DNA of 64,000 nt from Haemonchus contortus. Lineage: Eukaryota > Nematoda > Chromadorea > Rhabditida > Trichostrongylidae. The stretch lies in assembly GCA_000469685.2 (NCBI GenBank), contig LS997562.1:44148869-44212868 (forward strand), read 5' to 3'. The position numbers and the translations under genes are program-made. This document shows positions 34,979 to 46,295 of this stretch, piece after piece; position 1 is the first letter of the stretch; every line of letters begins with the position of its first letter. The notes beneath the pieces are model-generated. The model was not told the DNA's origin and searched no databases. It saw nothing but the letters and a program-made list of their open reading frames with translations.

Positions 34979-36643
34979 GCCCGCAGAACCTCTGGCCTAC
35001 CAGCCCCAAAGCCTCGAGTGTAAGAGTAAAACCAATAAACAACTTCTGATCAAAAGGCTTATCACTGTATGGAACCGATCTGATTGTGGGTATCACCCTA
35101 TTCATTTCACCGACTTTCCTCACTTGTTAGCTGCCTCGTTTGCCAAGCGGTTGATGGATATCCTTCTTTTTCACGTATTCACTATACTGTTTATGCTACT
35201 TATTACAGCGATCATCAGGTGAAATTCACAAATCTCTGGCTTACATATTCAAGTTGACAAATTTTCTGAAGGCTTAAATCTTCTATAAATAGGCCACTTT
35301 TAAAGGGAGCATTGAGATTGGGCTGTTGTTAGAGCTCTAGGTGTGTTAGAGCTCTGCGTTTCTGGCATTCAGGAGTCGTCCATGGCAGCGCCTAGCATAT
35401 TTCTGAGACTGGGTGGATAGATTTGTCACACGCAGGACACTCCTTCTTCCTTAACAAAGTGGTTCACAAAAGAATAGCCCAATTTCAGGAGGATGATATT
35501 CGAAGAACGCAAAATTGTCTTGAGAAGAATCAAAATCATGCGAAGGAACGAGTTTGTCGAGTAAGTTCTTTCTAAAGCTGTTTTCTATCATTAGCCAGCT
35601 GAGGTAGTTGGTAGCTTTTAGTGGTTCTAGCCTAGCGTGTTAGTGCTTGTTATATTAGCAGTGTAATGGATGCGTAGAGGATAACGGTAACCGACCGCCT
35701 TAGCTCTTTTACGCGGTTTTAGCCAAGGAAATTTAGTTTCTCAAATAAGGCTAGGTAAGGTAGGAGCACCTGCGTGACTGGGATGATTACCTCCTGTAAA
35801 AAAAAGAAAAAAGAAAGAAAACTCGCCCACCGCGGTGCTCCTTCCCTACGGAAGCCCTCAATCAAAAACTAGCATGTCCGTGATATAACACGGCATAACG
35901 CGTTTCATTGAGTTCATTTCTTGATATACTAGCCTTTGAATGGGTGCCCCCCCCCCCCCAACTACATTTTCACCGGAAAGAAGTACAGACTTATCCATTG
36001 CAAAGCTCTCATGTGGCTCTACGGTGAAAATGTAGTTGGGGGGGGGGGGGGGGGGCACCCATCTGAAGGTCAGTATATCAAGAAATGAACTCATTCTAAT
36101 GTATTAGTCCTTGTTATATTAGCACTGTATCGGATGCGTTGAGGATGATGGGAACCGACCACCTTAGCTCTTTTATGCGTTTTCAGTTGGGGAAATTTAG
36201 TTTCCCAAATAAGCCTAGGTAGAGTAGGAGCACCTGGGTGGCTGGGATGATTACGTCCTTCAAAAAAAAAAAAGAAAAAAATAAAGAGAGCTTGCCCACC
36301 GCGGTGCTCCTTCCCTACGAGAGCCCTTATTTAAAAACTGGCATGTCCGCGATATAACACGACATAACGAGTTTCATTGACGTCATTTCTTGATATACTG
36401 ATCTTCGGATGGGTGCCCCCTCCCCAACTACATTTTCACCTGGCTCTACTACGCATCCGAATGCTTCTAGATTTCCAATAAATGTCTCGAAAGCATGGCG
36501 CATATAGCCAAAGGTTTCTCTGATTCGTGAACCTTCTTTTCAGTCGTGCCACTCTAAACGATAACATCCTTGCGGCATGGATCGAGAAGAAGCGGTTCAG
36601 TAGCAACGACGAATCCTCTCCTGTCAATCTGACAATGCATTGA
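34979..36643 (+). CDS. C-terminal part of an unidentified membrane protein
   Basis: Four exons join in phase: 34979-35019 (phase 2 in), 35131-35218, 35489-35560 and 36544-36643, ending at TGA 36641-36643. The encoded tail has PAEPLAYQPQSLESA, then a hydrophobic helix (ILLFHVFTILFMLLITAII). A strongly basic segment follows (RRMIFEERKIVLRRIKIMRR), then a polar end (NDNILAAWIEKKRFSSNDE). This fits the last transmembrane helix and cytoplasmic tail of a channel, transporter or receptor, but no family was recognised. A possible earlier exon is 34683-34731. Intron 35561-36543 is filled with hAT-like MITE sequence. Confidence 0.6.
35641..35974. mobile_element. truncated copy of the 36023-36440 hAT-like MITE
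   Basis: 334 bp, aligning nearly end to end with 36105-36440. It shares TTGTTATATTAGCA, CCTTAGCTCTTTTA, GGAAATTTAGTTT, the inner stem GGAGCACC...GGTGCTCC, and the right end CCAACTACATTTTCACC. The left terminal repeat is missing, so the copy is 5'-truncated. A pure C run of about 13 precedes the right terminus. Confidence 0.8.
36023..36440. mobile_element. hAT-like MITE, 418 bp, full copy
   Basis: Starts GGTGAAAATGTAGTTGGGG and ends with the inverse of this. TGGCTCTAC stands on both sides (36014-36022 and 36441-36449), giving an 8-9 bp target duplication. The inverted repeats extend about 70 bp, past the G run into ATCTGAAGGTCAGTATATCA. The ends match the element at 31918-32244, but the interior differs. 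It lies in an intron of the plus-strand gene 34979-36643. Confidence 0.85.
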
Positions 36644-39600
36644 AATATTTCATTATAATAATTTTTTTAATACAAATACACGAGTATTCATTACGAACAT
36701 TATCCTAATTTCAGTAAATCTTAAAACTATTGACATGCTCATTAAAACTGTCTGCTGTTGAACTAAATCCAAGCCGTTTTGAGAAAGTATGTAGGAAAAG
36801 CTAAAAATGAGCTGAAATGCCAATAGCGCTCTTTTCGTGGAAGGACGCCTTTCTAATATTGCTGTCATAGCTCATGGATACGGGAGACGCGTTAACCATA
36901 GGTATCGATTTTGTGAGCCGACCGGTGGTTCTGCGAATGATGGCGGGACCGACGCTATTTTCCAATCCGAGAACAAATGGGGAAGTTTACGAGGAACTAT
37001 TTGGAAATCAGTTATTGCGTCCAAAGTAAATCTGTAGTATTTTGTTGTGGTAATCATTCTGTTATGTCAATAGTTAAATGGTGACATTGTCAAATGTTGA
37101 GCTTATTACAAAATTCCTCTTACTAGTAGAACAATATCGTCTTCATGGGTGATGTGGGTGGGACAGAATCACAGATGGGTGGATAGGAACTTTGAACAGC
37201 TGACAAAGAGTGTTAGAACAAAAGGGCTACAGAGTCCGTTGTTGGTTTTAATTGATATTCATATTTTGTATTAGAAAAGCCTCTGTCCTGAACGTCGCCT
37301 TTCCGTCTGCCCTTGTTGATCTACAGTCGATGGCGCGGATCTCCCAATTCTGCCGACGCAGCCTCTCGTCGTCTGGACACTCTTCGCCGTCCGTTATGCC
37401 TACCTTTTTTACCAATCTCACGATATCGCCATTCCACTCCTTACTCATCGATGCCGTAGATGAGGACAGCCGATCCTTAGAATATTACAAACATAATAAT
37501 GAACAATCATCTAATGGGAAGTATATCTGCTTCCGAAAATCTCTTCAGCACAATTAAACTTATTTATTAGTGGAAAAAAGAGCGATCTTCAGTTTTATTA
37601 GTTCCATTCTGGACATTGTTATGCTGAACGAGAAATAAACGTTTTCTTTATCGGATAGTAACCCAACAATTATAATTAGAAGGTCTATCGCCCTTTTGAT
37701 AGCGTTCCATTGTAAGTGCTCCCGAGTGTGTGACTCATGCATCATACCGTCAGCCTTGTACCATCACCGTGAAACTAAGAGGATTTGAAAATCTCGAAAG
37801 AGAGTGGATATTCCCTCTTCTAGAATAATGTAGCTAAACCCTCTCGTCAAAAGGTATGGATGATTCAAATCGCCCGTCGCCAGAATAAGCTCAAATTCTG
37901 CGTTACCTATTGCTTCTACGCTCAGGACAAGAAGAAACATCATCGAATATTCTGATCAATCGCACGCACTCATATAGGTTTTCGATGAAAAACGGTTATG
38001 AGGATTTTGCTAAACAGGCGAGGGAATTAAGAGCAGGTCAATCTATGATTGTCAAAATTGTTTAAAATCTCTCAGCAACTACAATACGGCAAATGAATCT
38101 CGGTTGCAATATTTACAAAACAATTTAACATTCCAGTACAGTGCATACGGAAAAGTATGTATAAATAGGTCTGTTTTTCAATGGTACTTTGAAGTACACC
38201 TTATCCTTATCGTCGTGAGTGCTTAATGAGTCCAGCGATAGTCCGACTGTTTGCTTTTCGGCGGTACATCGCTTGCTTCAGTGAGCGCCCGTCTTCAATT
38301 GCAGCTCCAAGAACCACCTCACCTACCTTTCTACCCAAAGATTATTCCACTCCTTTACTTTACACGAAGTTAAATTTATTAGATTGATAGGTTGGCCGCC
38401 ATGCGCTACGCCTCACTATTTCTCCAGTATATGCCATGCGTTCGACCTTCACTCGAAGTGTAGTGGTATTGGAATGATTAATCGGTTTACTATAGTAGAC
38501 TCTGGAAGTCGCCAATATAATAGCCAGTATAGTCGCCCATACGGGCAACTCCGGACCAGCCGATCACTACCGTAGTACTACATATATACGGTAGCGAGAG
38601 GTTACTGTTGATGAACGTTTATTGATCGTTATCGACTGTTGTCGGACGACAGACAAGCAGCTAATCACTTGTTATCGCCGTCGTTGAAGCGTGCCATCGT
38701 CACCGCCGTCGTCGTCGCCGACGTCGCCGGAGCCGTCGCGCAGCGGCTTGCGGTATTTGCGTAGTGACACAAGGGTTGGATGTTTGCCCACTCGCCCCCT
38801 CATCGGTTGGACGGGCCGCTCTCACTACCACCTCCAGCACCATCCATCCTGGGGAACACCTGCCTAACCTATCGATATTCGTATCCGCGCACTCTGCTTT
38901 CACGGATGGTTGGCTCTTTCGTGACACGATGTCTCATATTCTGTCATGTTCTCGATTTCTGCCGTTTTATTACGGCTTTCATCCAACAAAAAACTGTTTC
39001 TCTTCGTTCCCTCTAGGCCTCTTAGGAACATTTTGGAAATTTTTAGTATTTCGTTCAATTTTAAAGCCTTCCAAGAATGAGGTTCTTTTTGAAGAGCATA
39101 TGGTCCAAATATCTAAGTGGAACTTACTAGAATGAATCAATCAGTTTTACGTCAGCTAAACAAATGTGTCAGGAGTTTTGCGAAAATGCGTGCTTAAAAA
39201 ACTTATGGTAGGGAATCGATTATCGGTGGGTTCATTCGCTCAGACTCGATCGTGAATAGTTTGTATTGCCTTTGTCAGTGCTGGGTGTTCAAGAGGCTAT
39301 TATTTATGAACAGCCATTTGATTCATCAGTGTATCACTCAGCACTGCTGAGATACTTTTATGGTTTCTTATGCCCAATTAATTCTAACTATTAATTGCTC
39401 TGAGCTCTAAAATCAGTCATAGTTGGGAAGAGCTCTGAAAGAAGAATTTTTATCCGAGCTGCTAGATTGAGCTTTGCGCAGTTGTCTAGTTCTCCAACTT
39501 TCTGACCATTTTTCCCGTTTAGCTCCTTGCCCTTTCTCGACGAGTACCTTAAAGTAGTCGTGATAAACCCGAAGGGTTCGGCTTCTGAAGATCAGTAGTA

Positions 39601-42600
39601 CCAACTCAAGTGTTACAATGTTTGCTCTGTCCGAGCGAGGTAGATGTATCCACTATGAGGACATTCATGGCGATAGTTTGGAATCTTCTTCGGCATACTA
39701 ACAATTAGTATCATGCTCGTATTAAATGATTGGCAGTACCTACTCAGCCATCAAACAGCTATTAAACTCTTTTGGGAAAGACCTTCAAAATCGGTGTCCA
39801 TATACATTTCTATACGGAGGTTGTATTTATGGCTTTATAGCACTCCGCAAGGCTTGAGAGGGTCTTATAAGCGCTGATCATTTCTATTGTCCACTTTTTT
39901 AAGTAAAGCTCATATTTATGCTGTGACATCACTAGTTTTTCAATGTTTGCGGAGTATGAGTGCCATACAACGAGCAGGGATCTGCACTAGGCTTTGTGTA
40001 TTAGCACTATCGGGCCAAACAGACCACTTAATCCTCATCCTTTCATGGATGTATATGACACAGTCGCGAAGTTTGTAAGGTGTGTAGATGTTTAGACCAA
40101 CTATTGGAAACACTGCACAGAACTGATTAGCATTTTGCCTCATTGATTGTCCAATCTTGAGAAGAAGTCGAACGCATGGCTTATAGCAGCAAATTTCAAT
40201 CAGCATTTTTGTTAGTCGAGTTGTTTCGCTCTGATTTTTGTTATTGATCGCTAAGCAACCACACTATTTTTTACATTAGTTTTGCAAAAAAAAATAATTG
40301 TATTGCTTGCCATCGGAGGGGATCATATCAACAACGGTTTAGCTCCTCAGAGCAGTTATTTTCTAGGCTGTTTACCTATTACACGAGGTTCGAATTACCG
40401 AAGCCAGTACCTCCACCCCCACCCTCCCCCATGATGTTTTGTAATATCAAATGGACGTTGGATACTCTAACCATTGTGTTAGATTAAATCCATCGATGTC
40501 TTTTTCCTTTTTGTGGAGCATCCGTTGCCAACGCTGTTTGATTTGAAAGTCAAATAGAAGATGATTCATCCCAAACTCTCTTTCTGTTGTTGCTTATGCT
40601 GCCATTACACTGATTGCCTCTCTATTAACAAATTTCTCACCTCAGGGACTCCTTTTCATTTGATGTTCACGACTGAAAGGTAGTGATTATCAACCTTTTC
40701 TAATTCGCACATGGTCGGAGGATCGAATTCTATCAGAACTACGACAGCTTCCCATCACTGCAGCCTCAATGAATTGCTAATTAGACTCACATTTGGAGGT
40801 CGTACTTGAACCTGAAGTCGTTGTTACTCAAGCGTACCACTCATACAACTATAGCTGTAGCTATAAATGGTATCTGAGTGCTTCATAGATCCTGAAGAGA
40901 AGTCAATCAATACTCTACACTTCAATCCTTACTTTTTGATTCTTAAAAAATCGTTGGATAAAATCCTGGGGAAATATCGCTAATTTCAGAAAGTTTTCCG
41001 AAGGTTGTTATTTCAAGAAAAGCCCCTACTAACCCCGAAAACTGTTCATCTTAGGGTCATGCCTTTTGTCATGATGTCCTTAAAGCGCTTGTTTCGGAAA
41101 CCCTAAGAGCTGATATTTCGAGCATCGTACTTGTTTACTTTACCCTTTACCTTTTGAAACCATTATTTTAAGGGTTATGACTTCTTTCCGTTTTTCTCCG
41201 TGAGTTCATACCTCATCCATCATATCTGCTTACCTCTAGGTCGGAAAGCTGTTGTTTTGTGAATCGCTAACTTTTTGCCCTATACCTGCTCTAAGTGTTG
41301 AGGTGGTTCCCAGGTATTTCTTAGGTTTTGAGTTGAATCTAGAATAAATCGAGGATCGGAATGCATCATCACCTTCAGAATACGGACACCTTATCAAATA
41401 TCGATCGATCACGCGTTATCGTGCTTGGGCTCGGTCCGGGCTTCGTCGGCGCTCTGAATCACTCACCCTACAATAGTACCAACACCTGAACTGAACTCCT
41501 CAAATATGGACTTCACTACACATTCCCTCCACCTTAGACGTCATAGCGATTACTTGTAACAGTATCGGCACATTACTATTTTTACTACTTTATTTATTTA
41601 TGCTGCTCCTGCTTATTCAACAAATTTTTCTCAATTGAATGTCATTACATTTAATTTTCTTCTCTGGGTTTATTTTCCAATTCCTGAGCCATGTGCCAAT
41701 TGAATTTCTTCATGGGAATGTTTTTCATCCCTATCCCAACCCCTTAACCTTGTATGTGGCGGGTAGAGAACAGTTAACATCTGTCAGAAGCAGACCCCCA
41801 TGGGTTCGATCCTGAAGATTCGCTCTGAAATGCGTCAATCGAATGTTTCTGATTTTGTGTTGTATGGCACACCCTTGGGTGTATTAAATAAATAAATAAA
41901 ATCATTTTTTACTTTTAATTTATTTTTGCTCAATCCATTGTTTTGAACGATTTTTACCGAACACAGTGGTTGAAAAGTGTTCATGCCATCCTCCAGTCTG
42001 AGCCATTTCCGCGTACGCAACTGATCATGTCAACACTATTTGGTCTGCTCCTTCTTAGGTATGTGCCACGCATTCGGATCCCATCTAAGATCGTGGCACA
42101 TTTGGAAAGTATACTAGGATGGTACACTCATTTACGTGCGATGATTGTGCAAGTATTCGTTCCCTCCCAGATACATCTTCATCTTTGAGGCTTCCAACTG
42201 AACTTGAGTTTGGCAGCTTTTAGCAGGATAGTATCGGTTGTTCTTTTTGTAAATTTCCTGCTACACAGTTTCTCATCATTTCTCTAGCATCAGCTCCCAT
42301 ATGTCTATCAATCGTTAACCTCAAAATTTTCGACTTATTTTTAGAAAAATACAGTTTATATTTCCTGAAGTCGATGCTCTAGGAGTCAAATAACGGAAAT
42401 TACCATTTTTTTTCTCAGTAATCACGGAGCAAGACTTTGAAGAAAACCAAAACGAATCAATAACAATAGCTTTCGAGATAAACGTCGGAATTAGCTTGGA
42501 ACTTATACAACGGCTATATGGCTATATCTACAAATGAAGTGCTCAAAGTTGTTCAATTTGTCAAGAACATGAACTCGGCGACATATCGTAATCGTAGATG

Positions 42601-42928
42601 CATTTGATTGTGTTTCGTATTGTTGCATTGTTTTGTATATTGTATGTCAGGGGTAGGGTAGGATCTATCCATTCTTGCCAGCTAGCTGCTTCTGAAAATG
42701 AAGACTCGCGTTTTCTTCAGATATGATCCTATGAGCAAATTCTATCCGAACACCGCGTTTTCAACCGTCGGCGCTGTAGAGTATCCGGAAGAAAATGAAT
42801 CTTTTGTGAATCTTTCCTTAGCCGTTTTGAAAACGGATAGTTTCTATCTCCTGTGAATCGTTCGAATTTGATGTCGCACATAGCCAGCTGGCTGCTTACT
42901 TCTCCATGAGAAAGAATCACTTTAAACT
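36644..42928. other. large stretch without a convincing gene
   Basis: Two GC-richer islands stand out. 37280-37450 has a minus-strand charged frame (EWNGDIVRLVKKVGITDGE) without clear splice sites. 38690-38930 has CCG/CGT trinucleotide-like repeats near 38700-38745. A 10-bp perfect inverted repeat (ATGTGCCACG / CGTGGCACAT) lies at 42060-42101. Everything else is AT-rich, with short open frames that look like noise. Confidence 0.4.
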
Positions 42929-42936
42929 TCTTTTAG
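42929..42936 (+). promoter_or_regulatory. candidate (trans-)splice acceptor of the Shisa-like gene
   Basis: TTCTTTTAG ends at 42936, five bases before the ATG at 42942. Such a short leader fits spliced-leader trans-splicing. Confidence 0.5.
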
Positions 42937-42941
42937 GGCCA

Positions 42942-44642
42942 ATGCAATTACGGATCACCCACATCGGCCTAATCGCCACATTCGCAGCCGTAGGTGAGTG
43001 GTTCTTCCTAAGAAAGAAAAGTGCTCAGAATGTCATTTGCTCTTCACCCGTAGTCGATACTGCACCATGTCACTACGCCATCTGACTCACACCCGTCCGA
43101 TAGAAATCATCACACCACGCTTACAATTACTGTGACTTTGCTACGCTATGGAATTCTTCAGAATTATTCACACATGTTCTGTGTCCGCCGGTAATTGATA
43201 ATTCAGTCAATCAATAATCGATTTTCAGTGTACTATACAGATGCACAAGCGTTGAACGATCCCATTACACAGTACATTGAAGGTCGGCTGGGGAACAGGA
43301 GGATATTCTGGTGTCCTAGCGGTTATGGTCAGTTGTTTACTGTTTATTTTTGATCTAATTTAATAATGGTTTACTATTTGTCAATTGAACTAAATGTTTT
43401 GACGCTGTGGTCAGCTAGGGATATGTAGCAATAGGGTAATAATTACGGGATTAGTATCCATGGAAGCGAATGACCAGGCCGGTCACACTACATGGATTTG
43501 ATCGATGAGGGATGGGATTCTATGAGAACGCTATGAACCGAAGCAATCGATTTATTGATTATATCGTGGGTGTGTGTCAAGTCGTGCGTCCGAGGGTGCG
43601 CGCGGCAAATTGCGCGGCGAGGTTCGTGGCGAATTTGGACGACTCCGGCGCCTATCATTGGGGCCCAAACTCGAAGTAAGGTAGATTAGTAAGGTCAGCT
43701 GATCCTACTTTTCTACTGTACTTCGAAATTGGGCCCAAATAATAGGCGCTAAAGTCGTCAGAATAGGTATGGGTTTCGCCGCGCAATCAGCCGCGCGCAC
43801 CCTCGGACGCACGACTTGACCGTCCCCCTTATATCGTTACTAATGCTATGAGCGTTGTTGAGTAAGGGAATCTCTGAACGTATTTGAAGAACACGAGAGA
43901 GGCTATGATGATAGATGAGGAGGAAACTGTAGTTATTTCCTGAGTTGCGCCATGCACCCGGATTCAAATGGATTGCCAGGAGTGATGAAAACATACCTCA
44001 GACATCTACATGGGTTAGATGATCACGAGCCAACTTCGGAGCAATGACACCGCTGGGATTGGTACAACACAATTGCAGCGCAAAATTTTTCAAATGAAAC
44101 TTCTAAGTAATGGATCCACAACCAATGAATTTCGAGCATCACCTGAGGACTTCTCTTTCGCCTAAAAATGAGTGTCGGAAATTTTTAACTATGTATAATT
44201 ACGGTCATTTCAGGATACTTGGCATATTGTCCCCAACCTACGGATTGGGACAACTATAACTGGTGTTGTACGTGGCCATATATGGGCTCATGGAAACCAT
44301 CCTGTTGTCCATTTGCTATACCAACCGGTGCTGTTGTAGCCATCATTATTGCTGCAATCGTTTTGCTGGCAGGTAGGATAACCTTCAAGTATTCAGAAAG
44401 ATCAGTCCCTTGTAGATGACGAGAATATACAAAATACTCGATATACTGTCAAAGTAAAAGATGAGAAGGTAGTTACTGTAACACCTTCCCGGTAATGTTT
44501 TACTGCTTTTACCGTAAACAACATTTCTAACATTTCTACTGAAGCTAATCAATTATGATTTTCAGTTTTGATCGCCTTGTCATGTTGGTGCTGCTACTGT
44601 TGTCCATTATATAAGCAGCTGTATGAGTATGAAGAAGATTAG
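42942..44642 (+). CDS. small six-cysteine single-pass membrane protein, Shisa-like
   Basis: Four exons (42942-42993, 43229-43327, 44214-44372, 44566-44642) join in phase to give 128 residues. A signal peptide (1-25, ending DAQA) is followed by an ectodomain of about 65 residues. This has exactly six cysteines at 46, 56, 68, 69, 81 and 82, in the order C...C...CC...CC and rich in Trp, Tyr and Pro. A transmembrane helix (about 90-109) runs into a Cys cluster (CWCCYCC, 110-116), a likely palmitoylation site. The 12-residue tail holds YKQL (a YxxPhi sorting motif) and an acidic end. Signal peptide, six cysteines, one membrane helix and a juxtamembrane Cys cluster are the outline of the Shisa/STMC6 superfamily, which modulates receptor trafficking. 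Sequence identity was not tested, so the name is tentative; the gene model is good. Confidence 0.72.
43568..43828. mobile_element. MULE-like fold-back MITE with 9-bp target duplication
   Basis: 261 bp. A perfect 30-bp inverted repeat starts GTCAAGTCGTGCGTCCGAGG at 43576 and is mirrored at 43791-43820. The arms continue through ACGACT...GGCGCCTAT and GGGCCCAAA, so almost the whole element folds back. TTATATCGT is directly repeated at 43559-43567 and 43829-43837. A 9-bp duplication fits Mutator-like elements. It lies in intron 2 of the Shisa-like gene. Confidence 0.82.
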
Positions 44643-46295
44643 ATGACTCGACATGACATTATTTATGATCCATTCCATAAAATTAGTTGGTTGAGCAATT
44701 TATGGAGCACTGTCTCGGGCGGTCACGCGGCTCATGTGCCATAGAAAATCGACCAGTGATGATTTTCATTTTCCATATCTTTGTGCCCTTACATGGCATC
44801 TCGCAGCCGCGTGCAGCCTGTCCATAAATTTCACGACTGACTTGATCCCTGAGAAGGATTACAAAAGCCATAGTACCTCCCCAAATCTTTTTGATGACTG
44901 ACTCTTTGATCTTTTACTCGTTCACGTATGTAATCTTCACAATTTCTCCGATTACGGAGAAAGGCCTTTTAACCACCACGTACGTTTGCATCTCCCTCAT
45001 ATAGCCATGTAATTCAGCGCCAACCATAAAGTCAGTAAAGTCTGTTGGCTTAAATGAATCGGACCGGTCCAAGAGCAGTCAAACAGACTCGAAGAGTAAG
45101 AAAGTAAGAGGATCAGCAAACAAAATGTGAAAGCTAGAACTGCATTGATTACTTTGAGTTTTCCTATGTACTCGAGCCTGTTCGATTCCCCTTGGATCCA
45201 CACTCGTAGAGGTAGGCCTTCTACCATTTTCAGTACTACTTGTATGTACGATCTGGATCAGTTATACTATCAGACAACTTTCCAGTGTATGCTCAGTGAA
45301 TATGTGCTTTTTATGTCATTCGTGATTGTTTAACAGTCAATTTGCTGCCACCGACAATATGCTCGGACTCGACTACAACTACTTACACCTCTGCATTTTC
45401 ACTCCGAACAGATTGTGATTTTGAGTTCGCCAGAGCCTTGTGATATTTCGTGCATGTAAATTATACTCTAAAGTACATCATATTATATGTGCAATCTGAA
45501 ACTACCATTTGATTTTTTTTTAATAAAGATATTGTCATTCTTTCCTCCGTGGAAGGTTCACCATATTACTTATTGAACAGACTAAAACACTGTGAGTACA
45601 GAAATTAACAACAGCTGAGACGGAAGGCAAAGTTATTCGAGTATATCAGCGTTTTTCAAAAAGCCGCCACACATGCCTTTGCTGCTCTAAGCCCTAGAAG
45701 CGATTAAGTGGGATGGACACATGCAACATCTTAGAATCAATCAAAATTGAAGCTAGTGATCTATATCACTAAACTAGGCTCACTGATTTGTAACACTGAC
45801 TCAAATCGGCTAACCCTTTTAGGTTGTTGCATGGCTCTAACAGGCATTTAACAGCTTCTGCGACTGTAATTCATGCTGGGATACTGAGCAGCTACCAAAA
45901 AGGCTGGTCTGCGCGGATTCTGACACAATTCTTTTCGCCAATTTATGATTACCCCTCTCAATTGGTCTATTGCCCTACACGACACGATCTCTGCTTGGAA
46001 ATTTTCCGAAGAATCGTTGCTTCTTTTTATTGAATCATTGAAATTACTAACGATACCAAAAACTGAGCGGGCTCCCAATTGTTGTTGAGTTACGAGGCGC
46101 TATTGCCGGATACACATTCCTTTTCGTGGACTTCGAACTCACTCTATGTGATTACTCAACTGTAAACTCAAGAAAAATTTGGCATGTATAGTAACAAATT
46201 CAGTAACAATATTTGAATACGCTTGTTTTTATCGAATAATTACAATTAGGAACGGTAAACACCAAACAACGTGTTAGGTGCTCAATGAGATCACT
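44643..46295. other. 3' region of the Shisa-like gene and intergenic sequence
   Basis: A canonical AATAAA is at 45532-45537 (plus), 890 bases after the Shisa-like stop. It could end a long 3'UTR or belong to something else. No coding exon is convincing. Short open frames at 45.0-45.3 and 45.8-46.1 kb lack splice sites. Confidence 0.4.

Noticed and set aside
38700..38927. Minus-strand frame ending in poly-Arg
   Set aside because: The poly-Arg comes from a CCG/CGT-type trinucleotide stretch. No splice support.
41745..41825. GGTTCGATCC-like word suggesting a tRNA T-arm
   Set aside because: No matching acceptor stem, D-arm or anticodon arm could be folded around it. The same holds for similar words near 19570 and 31875.
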